Shown here one piece after another: positions 1 to 9,143 of a stretch of DNA of 64,000 bases. Every line of letters begins with the position of its first letter. Within the stretch, counting starts at the first letter, position 1. The notes beneath the pieces were generated by a model that worked only from the letters and a program-made list of their open reading frames with translations, had not been told where the DNA came from and ran no database searches. The position numbers and the translations under genes are program-made. This DNA is from Algoriella xinjiangensis (GTDB taxonomy: Bacteria > Bacteroidota > Bacteroidia > Flavobacteriales > Weeksellaceae). The stretch spans positions 186,001 through 250,000 of the forward strand of contig NZ_FOUZ01000002.1 of NCBI RefSeq assembly GCF_900115015.1, in the 5' to 3' direction.

Positions 1-2
1 TG

Positions 3-1529
3 CTTCAAGGAATTGATTGGATGGTTCTTATTCTGGGGTTGATTATCGTAACCTTCGGAATTATGAACGTATATAGTGTAAACCAAGATTTGGGCGTAAA
101 ACAAATGATTTGGTTTGGACTTGGTATGGTCATGATTTTAGCTTTGATAATTGCAAGTGGAAATAACCGTAACTTTTTCGAGATTTATAGTCCCGTTTTT
201 TATATTATTTCGGTATTGTTACTCGTTGGTGTATTGCTCGTCGGAAAAGAAATTAACGGTGCAAAAGCTTGGTATAGGTTTGGCCCGCTAAGTTTACAAC
301 CTGCCGAATTTGCAAAAATAGGTACAGCTTTACTTATTGCAAATTTCCTCAATCACTCCAATGCTAATCTAAAAGATATCAGTTTTATAGGGAAAATTTT
401 GCTTATAATTGGAATTCCAGTTGCATTAATTTTACTTCAACCCGATTTAGGATCTGTTATTATTTTTTGTTCATTAAGTATTGCATTGTACCGAGAAGGA
501 CTAAATCCTTGGATAATTATAACACCAATTATTGGCTTAATTGTCTTTCTAATTTCGATTGTACAAATTCCTTTTTATGTATTATTGGTTTTTGGATTCA
601 TCGTTTTAGTAATTGTACTTTTAATGCTCGCTTTCAATTATACAAAAGATGTGATTGATGCAATGCACGGAATATTAGTTGGATTATCAATTTACTTTTT
701 ATTATTAATTGTTGTTTGTTATTTCGTCGAAAATTTATCAGAAGAAACACGAGAGTCCTTTGGACATCTTTTTCCGATGCGTTCGTTGTTTTTTTCTGAA
801 CCGATATTTTTCAATACTGTATTTTTTGGGTTGATTGGATTCGTAATTTCTATGATTCCGATTATTGTTTTGAAATTAACAGAACAAAAAGAAATTAATA
901 ATTCACCTTTCAAAACGCAATCTGGTTTAGCAGCAAATATGCTAAATCTGAGTATTATTGTTTCGATTGTTTTATTGTTAGTAACCAGTATTATCAGTTT
1001 TATTTCACCAATTATTTTCGAAAAATTACCTAAACACCAAAAAGAAAGGGTGATGGTTTTGTACGAAGGTGAAGCCAAATACCGCGATACTTCGGGTTAT
1101 AATTTATTGTATGCGAAAACAGCAATTGGCTCGGGCGAATTGTATGGGAAAGGATACAATCAAGGAACAATCAAAAAAGGAAGATTTGTACCCGAACAAC
1201 AAACCGATTACATTTTTACAACTGTAGGCGAGGAATGGGGATTTTTAGGAAGCACATTTTTAGTGTTGATCTACGCCGTTTTTGTGGGACGATTATTTTA
1301 TCTCGCAGAAATCCAAAAGAATCGTTTTGCACGCTTTTATGGTTATTGCGTAGCATCTATATTGTTTTTCCATTTCTTTATCAATATCGCGATGGTTATA
1401 GGTTTATTTCCGACCGTAGGTATTCCACTGCCTTTCTTTAGTTATGGAGGAAGCTCGTTGTGGGGATTCACCATTTTGATAGGTATATTTTTAATCATAC
1501 ATTATAAAAATAGTCAAGGATTTATTTAG
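3..1529 (+). CDS. rodA: RodA, peptidoglycan glycosyltransferase (SEDS family), 5' end outside window
   Basis: SEDS-family polymerase that builds the glycan strands of lateral-wall peptidoglycan with a class B penicillin-binding protein; it acts in the inner membrane. The reading frame is open from the first bases (L-Q-G-I-D-W before the first ATG at 21), and RodA proteins normally begin with a similar segment, so the true start lies upstream. Family signatures are present: QPDLGS near residue 145, the periplasmic loop with EQQTDYIFTTVGEEWG, and PTVGIPLPFFSYGGSS near the C-terminus. The protein is long for RodA (over 500 residues against about 370 in E. coli), because extra hydrophobic segments lie between QPDLGS and the periplasmic loop. 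It ends at a bidirectional terminator facing the next gene. Confidence 0.93.
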   Translation, partial: LQGIDWMVLILGLIIVTFGIMNVYSVNQDLGVKQMIWFGLGMVMILALIIASGNNRNFFEIYSPVFYIISVLLLVGVLLVGKEINGAKAWYRFGPLSLQPAEFAKIGTALLIANFLNHSNANLKDISFIGKILLIIGIPVALILLQPDLGSVIIFCSLSIALYREGLNPWIIITPIIGLIVFLISIVQIPFYVLLVFGFIVLVIVLLMLAFNYTKDVIDAMHGILVGLSIYFLLLIVVCYFVENLSEETRESFGHLFPMRSLFFSEPIFFNTVFFGLIGFVISMIPIIVLKLTEQKEINNSPFKTQSGLAANMLNLSIIVSIVLLLVTSIISFISPIIFEKLPKHQKERVMVLYEGEAKYRDTSGYNLLYAKTAIGSGELYGKGYNQGTIKKGRFVPEQQTDYIFTTVGEEWGFLGSTFLVLIYAVFVGRLFYLAEIQKNRFARFYGYCVASILFFHFFINIAMVIGLFPTVGIPLPFFSYGGSSLWGFTILIGIFLIIHYKNSQGFI

Positions 1530-1539
1530 ATTCAGATAT

Positions 1540-1578
1540 AAAAAAAAGCTATACCGATTGAGTATAGCTTTTTTATTT
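1540..1578. terminator. Bidirectional rho-independent terminator
   Basis: Stem AGCTATAC / GTATAGCT (1547-1554 with 1562-1569), flanked by an A-run on the left and a T-run on the right. It lies between the convergent rodA and thioredoxin-like genes and can serve both strands. Confidence 0.85.
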
Positions 1579-1596
1579 TTATATGTTTTAGAACTG

Positions 1597-2895
1597 TTAT
1601 TTCTTAGCAGCTTCTAATTCGGAAATATGATGTACTTCTTTGATTATTTTATTGTCTTTGTCTACTAAAAATAAAGTAGGAGTAGAGCTTACGCTAAATT
1701 GCTCTGCAATTGGAGAATCCCAACGTAACAAATCAGTATAATTATACCAAGGTAAATCTTTTGTAGCGTCTTTAAAAGCAGTTTCATCAAAGTCCAAAGA
1801 GATTGCTACGATTTCGCCACCTTTTGCTTTAAAGTCTTTGTAAAACTCTTTGATATAAGGAATTTCTTGTTGACAAGCTGGACACCAAGAAGCCCAAAAA
1901 ACAATTAGTTTTTGATTTGCTTTGATGTCGTATAAAGATTTTTTACCATTAATCGGTTTATCAAAAGTAATGTTTGGAACTTGACTACCAACTTGCATAG
2001 AAGTTGCTTGACCAACACGTTTTTTTAACTGATCTGTAATTTTACATGTCAAACCATTTACTTTGTCTACATATTTTTTATGAAAACCAGCATATTGATC
2101 TTTTGGAACAATGTTTAATAACGTTGATAAAATATTTTGACCACGAGGAGTTGTAATATCAGTTTTAGCTAATATTTCGTCTGTTGCAGCAATCAATTTT
2201 TCTTCAACATTATCGCCTTGACCTGTACTTAATTTTGTGTTTACATACGCAAAAACTAAATCATTAAATAAACCAGATTGCTCTAAACGATCATCATCAT
2301 TTACAAAATGAGTTACAATTTTATCAACTGCTTGCGTATCTTTTCCAGATTGCGCAGCTTGTTTCAAATCGTTTAAAGTTTTGATGTATTCGACTAAACC
2401 AGAATATTTAGCATCTTTATTTAAAACATTGATACGATTTTGTTCTTTTATCATTGCTTGATAAAATTCATCAGTCGGTTTATACATTTGCATTAAATAA
2501 GGAAAAACTTGATTTTGAACCTCATTTAATGGTTGCATTGCAATAATCTTATTGTACTCTTTTTGTGTATTACCTTCGATTATCTCTAATCGATTCATAA
2601 TATCTTGCCCTGCTACAGTTTTGAATTTTAAATTTTTATTATCCGTTAATAACGAAAGGTTTTCACCAGTTGGTAAATCAATTCGTACAAAACCATTATA
2701 CTCTTTTGGAACATTCGCAGAGAAATTTCCTTGCGCATCTGTTTTTGTATTTTTGATTAATTTAAGATCAGAATTTTCGTAAATTTTAACCAATACAGAT
2801 TTGTTTGCATAATTCTCTAATTGTCCAGAAACTGTAAACTGTCCAAAGACAGAACTTCCCAAAACAACAAGAGGTAGTATAAATTTATTTTTCAT
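1597..2895 (-). CDS. Secreted TlpA-like thioredoxin-fold protein
   Basis: Exported thiol-disulfide protein of the TlpA/ResA type common in Bacteroidota. An N-terminal signal peptide (MKNKFILPLVVLGSSVFGQ) is followed by a beta-rich segment (about 20-110) resembling DUF4369-type domains, a helical middle, and a C-terminal thioredoxin fold with the active site WCPAC (Cys338 and Cys341). VDKDNKII near the end fits the thioredoxin-fold beta strands. The cis-Pro region STPTLFLVD is also visible. The substrate is unknown; such proteins usually reduce periplasmic disulfides or help cytochrome c maturation. No partner gene is adjacent. A terminator-like hairpin lies just upstream, belonging to the preceding gene on the same strand. 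Confidence 0.85.
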   Translation of the reverse strand: MKNKFILPLVVLGSSVFGQFTVSGQLENYANKSVLVKIYENSDLKLIKNTKTDAQGNFSANVPKEYNGFVRIDLPTGENLSLLTDNKNLKFKTVAGQDIMNRLEIIEGNTQKEYNKIIAMQPLNEVQNQVFPYLMQMYKPTDEFYQAMIKEQNRINVLNKDAKYSGLVEYIKTLNDLKQAAQSGKDTQAVDKIVTHFVNDDDRLEQSGLFNDLVFAYVNTKLSTGQGDNVEEKLIAATDEILAKTDITTPRGQNILSTLLNIVPKDQYAGFHKKYVDKVNGLTCKITDQLKKRVGQATSMQVGSQVPNITFDKPINGKKSLYDIKANQKLIVFWASWCPACQQEIPYIKEFYKDFKAKGGEIVAISLDFDETAFKDATKDLPWYNYTDLLRWDSPIAEQFSVSSTPTLFLVDKDNKIIKEVHHISELEAAKK

Positions 2896-2911
2896 AGTAT
2901 ATGTTTATTAT

Positions 2912-2944
2912 ATAAAAAAAACCTCAATCATGTGATTGAGGTTT
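2912..2944 (-). terminator. Terminator of the T9SS cargo/small anchored protein unit
   Basis: Inverted repeat AAACCTCAATCA (2919-2930) with TGATTGAGGTTT (2933-2944), followed on the minus strand by a T-run. It ends transcripts coming from 2957-5252. Confidence 0.8.
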
Positions 2945-2956
2945 AAAAGTATGAAT

Positions 2957-3202
2957 TTATTTTTTAAGTAATTCTCTTTGTTTATAAGAAATTAATCCTG
3001 CAATTGTAATTGCAGTTATAATTAATAACGGTGCATAATCGTCTATAGGAAGTTTTCTATTTCCTGGGGAATTTGTTGGATCAGGAGGAGTATTTGGATC
3101 ACATTCAGGGTCACCAGGCATACAATCTTGAGCAAAGGTATTAGAACAAAATGTAAATAGGCTGAATATAAAGATAGTTAAATATAATTTTAAATTTTTC
3201 AT
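2957..3202 (-). CDS. Small secreted protein with PID motif and C-terminal membrane anchor
   Basis: An 81-residue protein. The ATG at 3202 is chosen because it begins a clear signal peptide (MKNLKLYLTIFIFSLFTFCS, cleaved near NTFAQ); the longer frame would need a GTG at 3235 and would add a polar stretch before the signal and overlap the upstream gene. The mature part has a Cys- and Pro-rich stretch (CMPGDPECDPNTPPDPT), then LPIDDYAPLL, a hydrophobic segment and a basic tail (SYKQRELLKK). This Pro-Ile-Asp plus membrane segment plus basic end resembles the PID-CTERM type of C-terminal sorting signal described in Flavobacteriia. It starts 10 bases after the T9SS cargo gene and is probably co-transcribed. 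Function unknown. Confidence 0.7.
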   Translation of the reverse strand: MKNLKLYLTIFIFSLFTFCSNTFAQDCMPGDPECDPNTPPDPTNSPGNRKLPIDDYAPLLIITAITIAGLISYKQRELLKK

Positions 3203-3212
3203 ATGGCTAGGT

Positions 3213-5252
3213 TTATTGATTAATGGTTTTTTCACTTACTACTTTTCCATCTTTATATGTAATTACAACAACATATAAAATTGGAGATTTTACTAACTCT
3301 AGTTTATAGTCAGAGGTAGTATTAACATTTTCTTTTCGTGAAATTAATCTTCCAGACACATCAAAAACTTCAATTTTTGCTGTTGTATTTTTCTTCTCAA
3401 AGCGGATATATTTATTAGCATTATCTGTGTATAAATATGTTGCATTTGATTTGTTTAAATCATCTGTATTTAAAGTAGTTGGTTTTTCATTCCAATAAAA
3501 CTCAAAACGATTATTAATTTTATCATCAGCAGTAAAACTAATTTGAGTAGAGCTATCAACTTCAGTTATTTCATTTTTTACTTTATCTAAAATATAGTAT
3601 TTTCCTAAAGATAATTCTTTAATTTGATTTAAAATTGAGTGTTCAAATAATCTTAAATTAATTGTATAATTATCACCTAGTTTTAAATTATTAAATCCTA
3701 ATCTTAATGGTTTTCCAACATAATCTTTAGAATTAAATTGGTTTAATAATGTTTGAGCTGTTGTAATAACATTACCATCTTTACTTTCTTCATATAAGAA
3801 GATAGGGTTATCTAATAATTTTTCAGTTGTGCTATTACCTGTCGTATAGAAATCTCCATTTACAAAATATACAGCTTCTCCTTGTATTCCATTATTATTT
3901 AATAAAAATAATTCTACTTGTGTAAAATCATTATCAGCTACTAATCCACTTTCTTTTAAAGCTTCATCGTTTAAATCGTAATTTCCTTTTGTACCTCTAG
4001 CAAAAGCTCCAGATGATCCTGTAGAGAAGTCATATTTAAAGGTTTTTAGATTATCACCAATGTTATAATTAGCTGTAACAATATTACTATTATTATTTGC
4101 AGCCTTTACTAAAGTATAATAATCAATTTCAAAATATTCAAAAGGTTTTACAATTAAAGCATCAGGATTTCCTGCCCAAAAATAAGGAGTTGCTCCAGTT
4201 CCTTTTTGAAGATATGCACTAATTCTGATACCTCCTGTATTAGAGCCACCAGTTTGACTAGACCAATTAACAGTATAATTAGCAGGTAACCTATTTATTT
4301 TGAAACGTAAAGTTGTATCATATAAATCTGTTGGGTCTTTTTTTACTCCTCCAATCATAACTGAGATCCAAGATTGTAATTTTGCAACATTACTTAAATC
4401 TAAATTTGATGTAAATGGATTTGAGAAACGATGTAAATTCTTTCCATATCTTGCATTTGAATCAATCCCAGCACCTATATAAGATTTATAATCTTCATTA
4501 TAATTGTTAAAAAGGTTTTTCCATTGAGCATATGTGTAGTCAGAAAATACTGTTTTAGGACTATTTTTAATACCACTTTCTAAATTAAGAAAAGATGCAG
4601 TTTTGTTATTAGGTTTTCCTAACATAGCAAACTTAGTTGTAACAGACTGCATAAAAGCTTTGAAACTACCATTTTGAACATTTACAGTATAATTAGAGCC
4701 TGGTTTAATATCTGTTCCTGCAGGTACAGCATCATACTCTGTTTGAGTAGCATCCCATACTAACAAAGTTTGTATATATCGATTATCTCCACACGGTGTA
4801 TTAACAGCACAATTACCAGTAAAAGTTTTTGCTCCTGTCATGTTGTTGAAAACATCCTCAACTTTAGCACCTTGAAATGGTAATCCTATTGGGAAATATT
4901 GATTATTAACAATATCAATTTTAGCATTTTCCATTGCAATTGATCCTGTAACTGTAGCTGCATTAGGAATAATTAATTGACCATATGAGGTAGTACTTGT
5001 ATATTTATTTACAAAATTTTTACCAAGTGTATTCTCATTACTAAAACTACCTTGAACTTGTATATTACCGTCGTTAATTATTTTTTCAGTTGTAGCTGTT
5101 GTCGTAGTTGTTTTTACATTAACATTCCCACCATTATAAAATAAGGTGTTAGGGTTTACTTTAACAATCACAGCATCGTTGATAGTAGTGTCTTGAGCAG
5201 AAACACTACATATTGCACCAAGTGCAAATAAAGCAAGTAGATTCTTTTTCAT
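3213..5252 (-). CDS. Large T9SS cargo protein with type A C-terminal sorting domain
   Basis: A 679-residue secreted protein. It has a signal peptide (MKKNLLALFALGAICSVSAQ) and ends in a T9SS type A sorting domain, recognised by KIEVFDVSGRLISRKENV and the final strand VVVITYKDGKVVSEKTINQ. T9SS cargo crosses the outer membrane and is released or attached to the cell surface. The body is Asn-, Thr- and Tyr-rich and beta-like with no catalytic motif that I recognise; a poly-Thr stretch lies near residue 50. Similar proteins of unknown role are frequent in Flavobacteriia surface proteomes. It is the first gene of a two-gene unit with the small anchored protein and has its own promoter upstream. 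Confidence 0.8.
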   Translation of the reverse strand: MKKNLLALFALGAICSVSAQDTTINDAVIVKVNPNTLFYNGGNVNVKTTTTTATTEKIINDGNIQVQGSFSNENTLGKNFVNKYTSTTSYGQLIIPNAATVTGSIAMENAKIDIVNNQYFPIGLPFQGAKVEDVFNNMTGAKTFTGNCAVNTPCGDNRYIQTLLVWDATQTEYDAVPAGTDIKPGSNYTVNVQNGSFKAFMQSVTTKFAMLGKPNNKTASFLNLESGIKNSPKTVFSDYTYAQWKNLFNNYNEDYKSYIGAGIDSNARYGKNLHRFSNPFTSNLDLSNVAKLQSWISVMIGGVKKDPTDLYDTTLRFKINRLPANYTVNWSSQTGGSNTGGIRISAYLQKGTGATPYFWAGNPDALIVKPFEYFEIDYYTLVKAANNNSNIVTANYNIGDNLKTFKYDFSTGSSGAFARGTKGNYDLNDEALKESGLVADNDFTQVELFLLNNNGIQGEAVYFVNGDFYTTGNSTTEKLLDNPIFLYEESKDGNVITTAQTLLNQFNSKDYVGKPLRLGFNNLKLGDNYTINLRLFEHSILNQIKELSLGKYYILDKVKNEITEVDSSTQISFTADDKINNRFEFYWNEKPTTLNTDDLNKSNATYLYTDNANKYIRFEKKNTTAKIEVFDVSGRLISRKENVNTTSDYKLELVKSPILYVVVITYKDGKVVSEKTINQ

Positions 5253-5307
5253 AATTATTATGTTGCTTTAGGTTGGGTTTCTTTAAATTTAAAAAATAAA
5301 TTCATTA

Positions 5308-5315
5308 CAAAGATA
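5308..5315 (-). promoter_or_regulatory. -7 element TATCTTTG, T9SS cargo promoter
   Basis: Exact match to the Bacteroidota -7 consensus TAnnTTTG about 55 bases upstream of the start codon at 5252. No clear -33 TTTG was seen. Confidence 0.5.
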
Positions 5316-5348
5316 AAAACTTTTATTAAAAAGTTATCATACAATCAA

Positions 5349-6497
5349 TTATATTGTAACTTTTTCTGGTAAATCTTTAATTTCATACATTAAATCGGTA
5401 AAAATTTCTTCCGATACCGCTCGTAAACCACGAGCTCCTAACCCTAAATCATTTGCCTTATCGACAATTTTATTTAAAGTTTCGTCCGTCACTACTAACT
5501 CCTTGCCGTCTAATGCAAAAAGCTTTGTATATTGTTTCAATAAGGCATTTTTAGGTTCTGTTAAAATTGCTCTCATTGCTCCTTTATCTAATGGTTTTAG
5601 AAACGTGATAATTGGTAAACGCCCGATTAACTCTGGTATAATTCCAAAATTTTTCAAATCTTGTGCATTTACTTCATCTAAAAGGTTATCAATCACCTTT
5701 GTTTCTTCATTTTTGAAACCAATTACGTGTTTCTTTAAACGATCTGCAATGTGTTTTTCTATTCCAGAAAAAGCACCACCCGCAATAAATAAAATATCTT
5801 TGGTATTTACCTCGATAAATTTTTGATCTGGGTGTTTACGACCGCCTTTTGGTGGAACATTAACTACAGTTCCTTCTAATATTTTTAGTAAAGCTTGTTG
5901 TACACCTTCACCAGAAACATCTCGTGTGATTGATGGATTGTCACTTTTACGTGCAATTTTATCCATTTCATCTATAAAAACAATTCCTTTTTCGGCTAAT
6001 TCTACATTATAATCTGCAGATTGTAAAAGACGTGTCAAAATTCCTTCCACATCTTCACCAACATAACCAGCTTCTGTTAATACGGTTGCATCAACTATCG
6101 CAAATGGTACGTTTAATAATTTAGCAATTGATTTCGCCAATAATGTTTTACCAGTTCCTGTTTCTCCAACTAAAATTACGTTAGATTTATCAATTTCTAC
6201 ATCATTGTCTTTGTCTAATAAAATTCTTTTGTAGTGATTATACACCGCTACAGATAATATTTTTTTAGCTTGATCTTGTCCAATAACGTAATCATCAAGA
6301 AATTCTTTGATTTCTTTTGGTGATTTTAATGTTAAAGGTTTAATCAATTCATTCTTATCATTAAATTTTGACTCTTCAAGAACAATGCCATGAGCTTGTT
6401 CTATACAGTTATCACAAATATTACCGTCGATTCCTGAGACTAAAATATTGACTTCATTTCTGTTTTTTCCACAAAAAGAACACTTATTTTCTTCCAA
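5349..6497 (-). CDS. clpX: ClpX, ATPase and substrate-recognition subunit of the ClpXP protease
   Basis: AAA+ unfoldase that delivers tagged proteins to ClpP in the cytoplasm. The N-terminal zinc-binding domain has Cys6, Cys9, Cys28 and Cys31; Walker A is GETGTGKT (111-118); Walker B is in [10 protein letters not shown]; the sensor region GRLPIITFL and the arginine region [10 protein letters not shown] follow. The family usually has GPTGSGKT, so E112 and T115 are slight departures. The start codon is TTG at 6497: no in-frame ATG lies upstream before a stop, and the zinc finger begins five residues later, so the position is well constrained. At 382 residues it is a little short at the C-terminus compared with E. 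coli (424). It is separated from tig-clpP by 310 bases. Confidence 0.95.
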   Translation of the reverse strand: MEENKCSFCGKNRNEVNILVSGIDGNICDNCIEQAHGIVLEESKFNDKNELIKPLTLKSPKEIKEFLDDYVIGQDQAKKILSVAVYNHYKRILLDKDNDVEIDKSNVILVGETGTGKTLLAKSIAKLLNVPFAIVDATVLTEAGYVGEDVEGILTRLLQSADYNVELAEKGIVFIDEMDKIARKSDNPSITRDVSGEGVQQALLKILEGTVVNVPPKGGRKHPDQKFIEVNTKDILFIAGGAFSGIEKHIADRLKKHVIGFKNEETKVIDNLLDEVNAQDLKNFGIIPELIGRLPIITFLKPLDKGAMRAILTEPKNALLKQYTKLFALDGKELVVTDETLNKIVDKANDLGLGARGLRAVSEEIFTDLMYEIKDLPEKVTI

Positions 6498-6520
6498 TTT
6501 TTTTAAGCTTAATTAAGCTG

Positions 6521-6528
6521 CAAAGTTA
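6521..6528 (-). promoter_or_regulatory. -7 element TAACTTTG, clpX promoter
   Basis: Exact TAnnTTTG match placed so that the transcript would have a leader of about 17 bases before the TTG start of clpX. Confidence 0.5.
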
Positions 6529-6751
6529 TTTATTTTTATTGATTTAGAAAAAATTTCTTTGTTAATTTAATTAAAGGTAATAAAATAAAGTAAATTGAAA
6601 TGGATATTCTGCTTAATTAGTATTGTTAATTATCGATAATGATTCTGTTTTAACACTCAAGCTAAAAAACTACAACGTTAGAGTTTTTTAGTCAACCAAT
6701 TTTTTTTCTGTTTGTATGTAAGCTATAAAAGCATTTGTAAGTAATTGTAAA

Positions 6752-6786
6752 ATAAAAAAGGATACTCAATTAGAGTATCCTTTTTA
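6752..6786 (-). terminator. Terminator of tig-clpP
   Basis: Stem GGATACTC / GAGTATCC with a 5-base loop, A-run on the left (T-run on the minus strand) and T-run on the right. Confidence 0.85.
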
Positions 6787-6807
6787 GTTGTATTGTTTTT
6801 ATGAAAA

Positions 6808-7476
6808 TTATTTAGAACGAGGTGTTAAAACTTCGTCAATCATTCCATATTCTTTAGCTTCTTGCGAAGTCATCCAGTAATCACGTTCACCATCTTTTTC
6901 GATTTGCTCGAAAGTTTGACCAGAATGTGTTGCAAGAATATCATATAATTCTTTTTTCAATTTCAAGATTTCTTTCAATGTAATTTCCATATCAGTTGCT
7001 TGTCCTTGTGCACCACCTAAAGGTTGGTGAATCATCACGCGCGAATGTTTTAATGCAGAACGTTTACCAGCCGCACCAGCACATAATAAAACTGCTCCCA
7101 TAGAAGCTGCCATACCTGTACAAATTGTTGCAACATCTGGTTTGATTAATTGCATTGTATCATAAATACCTAAACCTGCATAAACACCACCACCTGGTGA
7201 GTTTACATAAATTTGAATATCTTTTGTAGAATCTACACTTTCTAAAAACAATAATTGTGCTTGGATGATGTTCGCAATTTGATCATCAATAGCTGTTCCT
7301 AAAAAGATAATTCTATCCATCATTAATCGAGAAAATACGTCCATTTGTGCAACGTTTAATTTTCTTTCTTCAACAATGTATGGTGTTGTGTTTTGGATGT
7401 AGCTTTCTAAATGTAAAGAGCTAATACCTTTGTCCAACGCCGCATATTTTTTAAATTCTTCTCCTACGTTCTTCAT
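6808..7476 (-). CDS. clpP: ClpP, ATP-dependent Clp protease proteolytic subunit
   Basis: Serine protease that forms a double heptamer and degrades proteins delivered by ClpX. The catalytic triad is visible: Ser125 in TGMAASMGA, His150 in VMIHQPLGG and Asp199 in [19 protein letters not shown] and [19 protein letters not shown] are standard family segments. The length, 222 residues, is normal. It lies 49 bases downstream of tig in the same direction, so tig-clpP form one unit, while clpX has its own promoter. Confidence 0.97.
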   Translation of the reverse strand: MKNVGEEFKKYAALDKGISSLHLESYIQNTTPYIVEERKLNVAQMDVFSRLMMDRIIFLGTAIDDQIANIIQAQLLFLESVDSTKDIQIYVNSPGGGVYAGLGIYDTMQLIKPDVATICTGMAASMGAVLLCAGAAGKRSALKHSRVMIHQPLGGAQGQATDMEITLKEILKLKKELYDILATHSGQTFEQIEKDGERDYWMTSQEAKEYGMIDEVLTPRSK

Positions 7477-7525
7477 TATTAATTTAGATTTTAATGAAAG
7501 TTAAAGAATTTTTCAGAAGTTTTAA

Positions 7526-8848
7526 TTAAGCTTCTGCTAATTCTTTATTTTTTTCTGTAATTAAGTCTACAAACTCGTCAAAAGTAACTTCTTTCTCGTT
7601 TAATTTTACATTTTCTTTAAAAACAGCTAACATTTTATCTGTAAATACTTGGTAAGATAAACGGTTATACTCTTCTTGATTTTGTAAAGCAGACATTGCT
7701 ATTTGTTGTAAAGTTTCTTCTGGAATAGAAGATTGACCGTACATTTTTAATTGATCTTTAATTGCAGCAAAAGCAGCTTCTTTTACTTCTTCAGCATTTA
7801 CTTCTACATTATTTGCTTCAGCAATTTTAGCTTCGATTAATTGGTAACGTAAACCTTTGTCCATTTTAGCCAATTCCTCTTTTGCTTGCTCTTCCGAAGT
7901 TACATTTTCGTTAGAAGTTAATAACCATTTTGTTAAAAACGTTGTTGGTAATTCAAAAGAAACAGTATCTAATAATTTAGAAACAACATCATTAATAATT
8001 TGCTTGTCAGCTTCTTTGTTGTACATGTTTTCTGACTCTGCTTTGATTTTGTTACGGAAAGCTTCTTCTGAATCTACAGTTCCTTCTCCATAAACTTTAT
8101 CAAATAATTCTTGGTTAACTTCAGCTTTTTCTGCTTTGTTAATTTCTTTGATTGTGTATGTTACATTTACACCTTCTTCAGAAACTTCTGTATTTAATTG
8201 TTGTGCAGCTTCTTCAGCAGTATCAAAAATTGTGTTTGCGTTAACTTCGATAACATCACCAACTTTTTTACCAATAAATGCAGCAGTATCTTTCAATTCT
8301 TCTAAACGGATAAATGTTGGTTTAGCTTCTTGACCTTCTACTTGTGCATCAACTTTTAAAATAGCTTCAGCTTCAACTTCAGCTAAAGATTTTAATGAAC
8401 CAAAACGTCCAGCAAAGTTATCAACGTATTTTTGTACTTCTTCGTCAGCAACTTGTACTTTGTAGCTGTCAACTTCTACTTTAGATAAATCAACATCAAA
8501 TTCTGGAGCTAATCCTAATTCGAAATCAAAATTTAATTGATCAGCATTCCAATCAATTTGTTCTTTAATTACAGGAACTGGATTTCCTAAAATTGATAAT
8601 TTTTCTGTGTTGATGTAGTCAGATACACTTTTTTGTAAAATTTCGTTAACTGTATCTAAAATAACAGCTTGTTCGTATTGTTTTTTTACAAAACTCATTG
8701 GTACTTGTCCTTTACGGAAACCTTTGATACTTGCAGTTTTTTTGTATTGGTTTAATACATTAACTACTTTTTCTTGATAATCTGCCTTGTCAACAGTTAC
8801 AGTTAACACTGCATTTAAATTGTCTGTTGTATTTTTAGTAATATTCAT
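7526..8848 (-). CDS. tig: Trigger factor, ribosome-associated chaperone
   Basis: Binds the ribosome exit tunnel near L23 and shields nascent chains. The ribosome-binding loop GFRKGQVP (about residues 41-48) matches the GFRxGxVP signature. The middle domain (about 150-240) sits where the FKBP-type domain of trigger factors lies, but it is divergent and a peptidyl-prolyl isomerase active site cannot be confirmed by eye. The C-terminal half is helical and acidic, as in the chaperone domain. The 440-residue length is typical of Bacteroidota. It heads the tig-clpP unit behind an exact -7 element. Confidence 0.94.
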   Translation of the reverse strand: MNITKNTTDNLNAVLTVTVDKADYQEKVVNVLNQYKKTASIKGFRKGQVPMSFVKKQYEQAVILDTVNEILQKSVSDYINTEKLSILGNPVPVIKEQIDWNADQLNFDFELGLAPEFDVDLSKVEVDSYKVQVADEEVQKYVDNFAGRFGSLKSLAEVEAEAILKVDAQVEGQEAKPTFIRLEELKDTAAFIGKKVGDVIEVNANTIFDTAEEAAQQLNTEVSEEGVNVTYTIKEINKAEKAEVNQELFDKVYGEGTVDSEEAFRNKIKAESENMYNKEADKQIINDVVSKLLDTVSFELPTTFLTKWLLTSNENVTSEEQAKEELAKMDKGLRYQLIEAKIAEANNVEVNAEEVKEAAFAAIKDQLKMYGQSSIPEETLQQIAMSALQNQEEYNRLSYQVFTDKMLAVFKENVKLNEKEVTFDEFVDLITEKNKELAEA

Positions 8849-8867
8849 CTACCTTAAATTTGGAGTG

Positions 8868-8875
8868 CAAATGTA
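8868..8875 (-). promoter_or_regulatory. -7 element TACATTTG, tig-clpP promoter
   Basis: Exact TAnnTTTG match 20 bases upstream of the tig start codon. The rest of 8876-9087 is AT-rich with no gene or clear structure. Confidence 0.5.
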
Positions 8876-9087
8876 TAAAATTTTAATCATTTTTAATAGT
8901 AAAAACTAAGATTACAAGCAATTCATTTACTTTATTTTAACAATTATTCGAGATAATTTTGAAATAAATGTTTTTACTGTAATAATCTATTTATAAAAAT
9001 TTTAAACATTCCTTTTTCGTGTATATTCAAATCACGTTCCAATTGCTTTTTTCTGTCATTTTGACATAGATTGTGAAAGTTTATTGC

Positions 9088-9122
9088 ATAAAAAAATCCA
9101 GAACAATGTTCTAGATTTTTTT
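9088..9122 (-). terminator. Terminator of accB-accC
   Basis: Stem around CCAGAAC / GTTCTAG with one mismatch and flanking A- and T-runs, just after accC. Confidence 0.75.
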
Positions 9123-9143
9123 ATGAGTTATAGATAGAATTTT

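Larger units (their letters stand above)
6498..6807. other. 310-base intergenic region between clpX and clpP
   Basis: No gene seen. It holds the clpX promoter (6521-6528, minus), a 10-base AT-rich inverted repeat CTAAAAAACT / AGTTTTTTAG (6662-6671 with 6682-6691), and the clpP terminator (6752-6786). The rest is AT-rich without recognisable structure. Confidence 0.7.

Noticed and set aside
719-1078. 119-residue open frame antisense to rodA
   Set aside because: Entirely inside the conserved RodA gene on the other strand with no promoter or family features.
8876-9087. Possible small gene or RNA between tig and accC
   Set aside because: Only AT-rich sequence with a short TGTCA/TGACA inverted repeat; no open frame or convincing fold.
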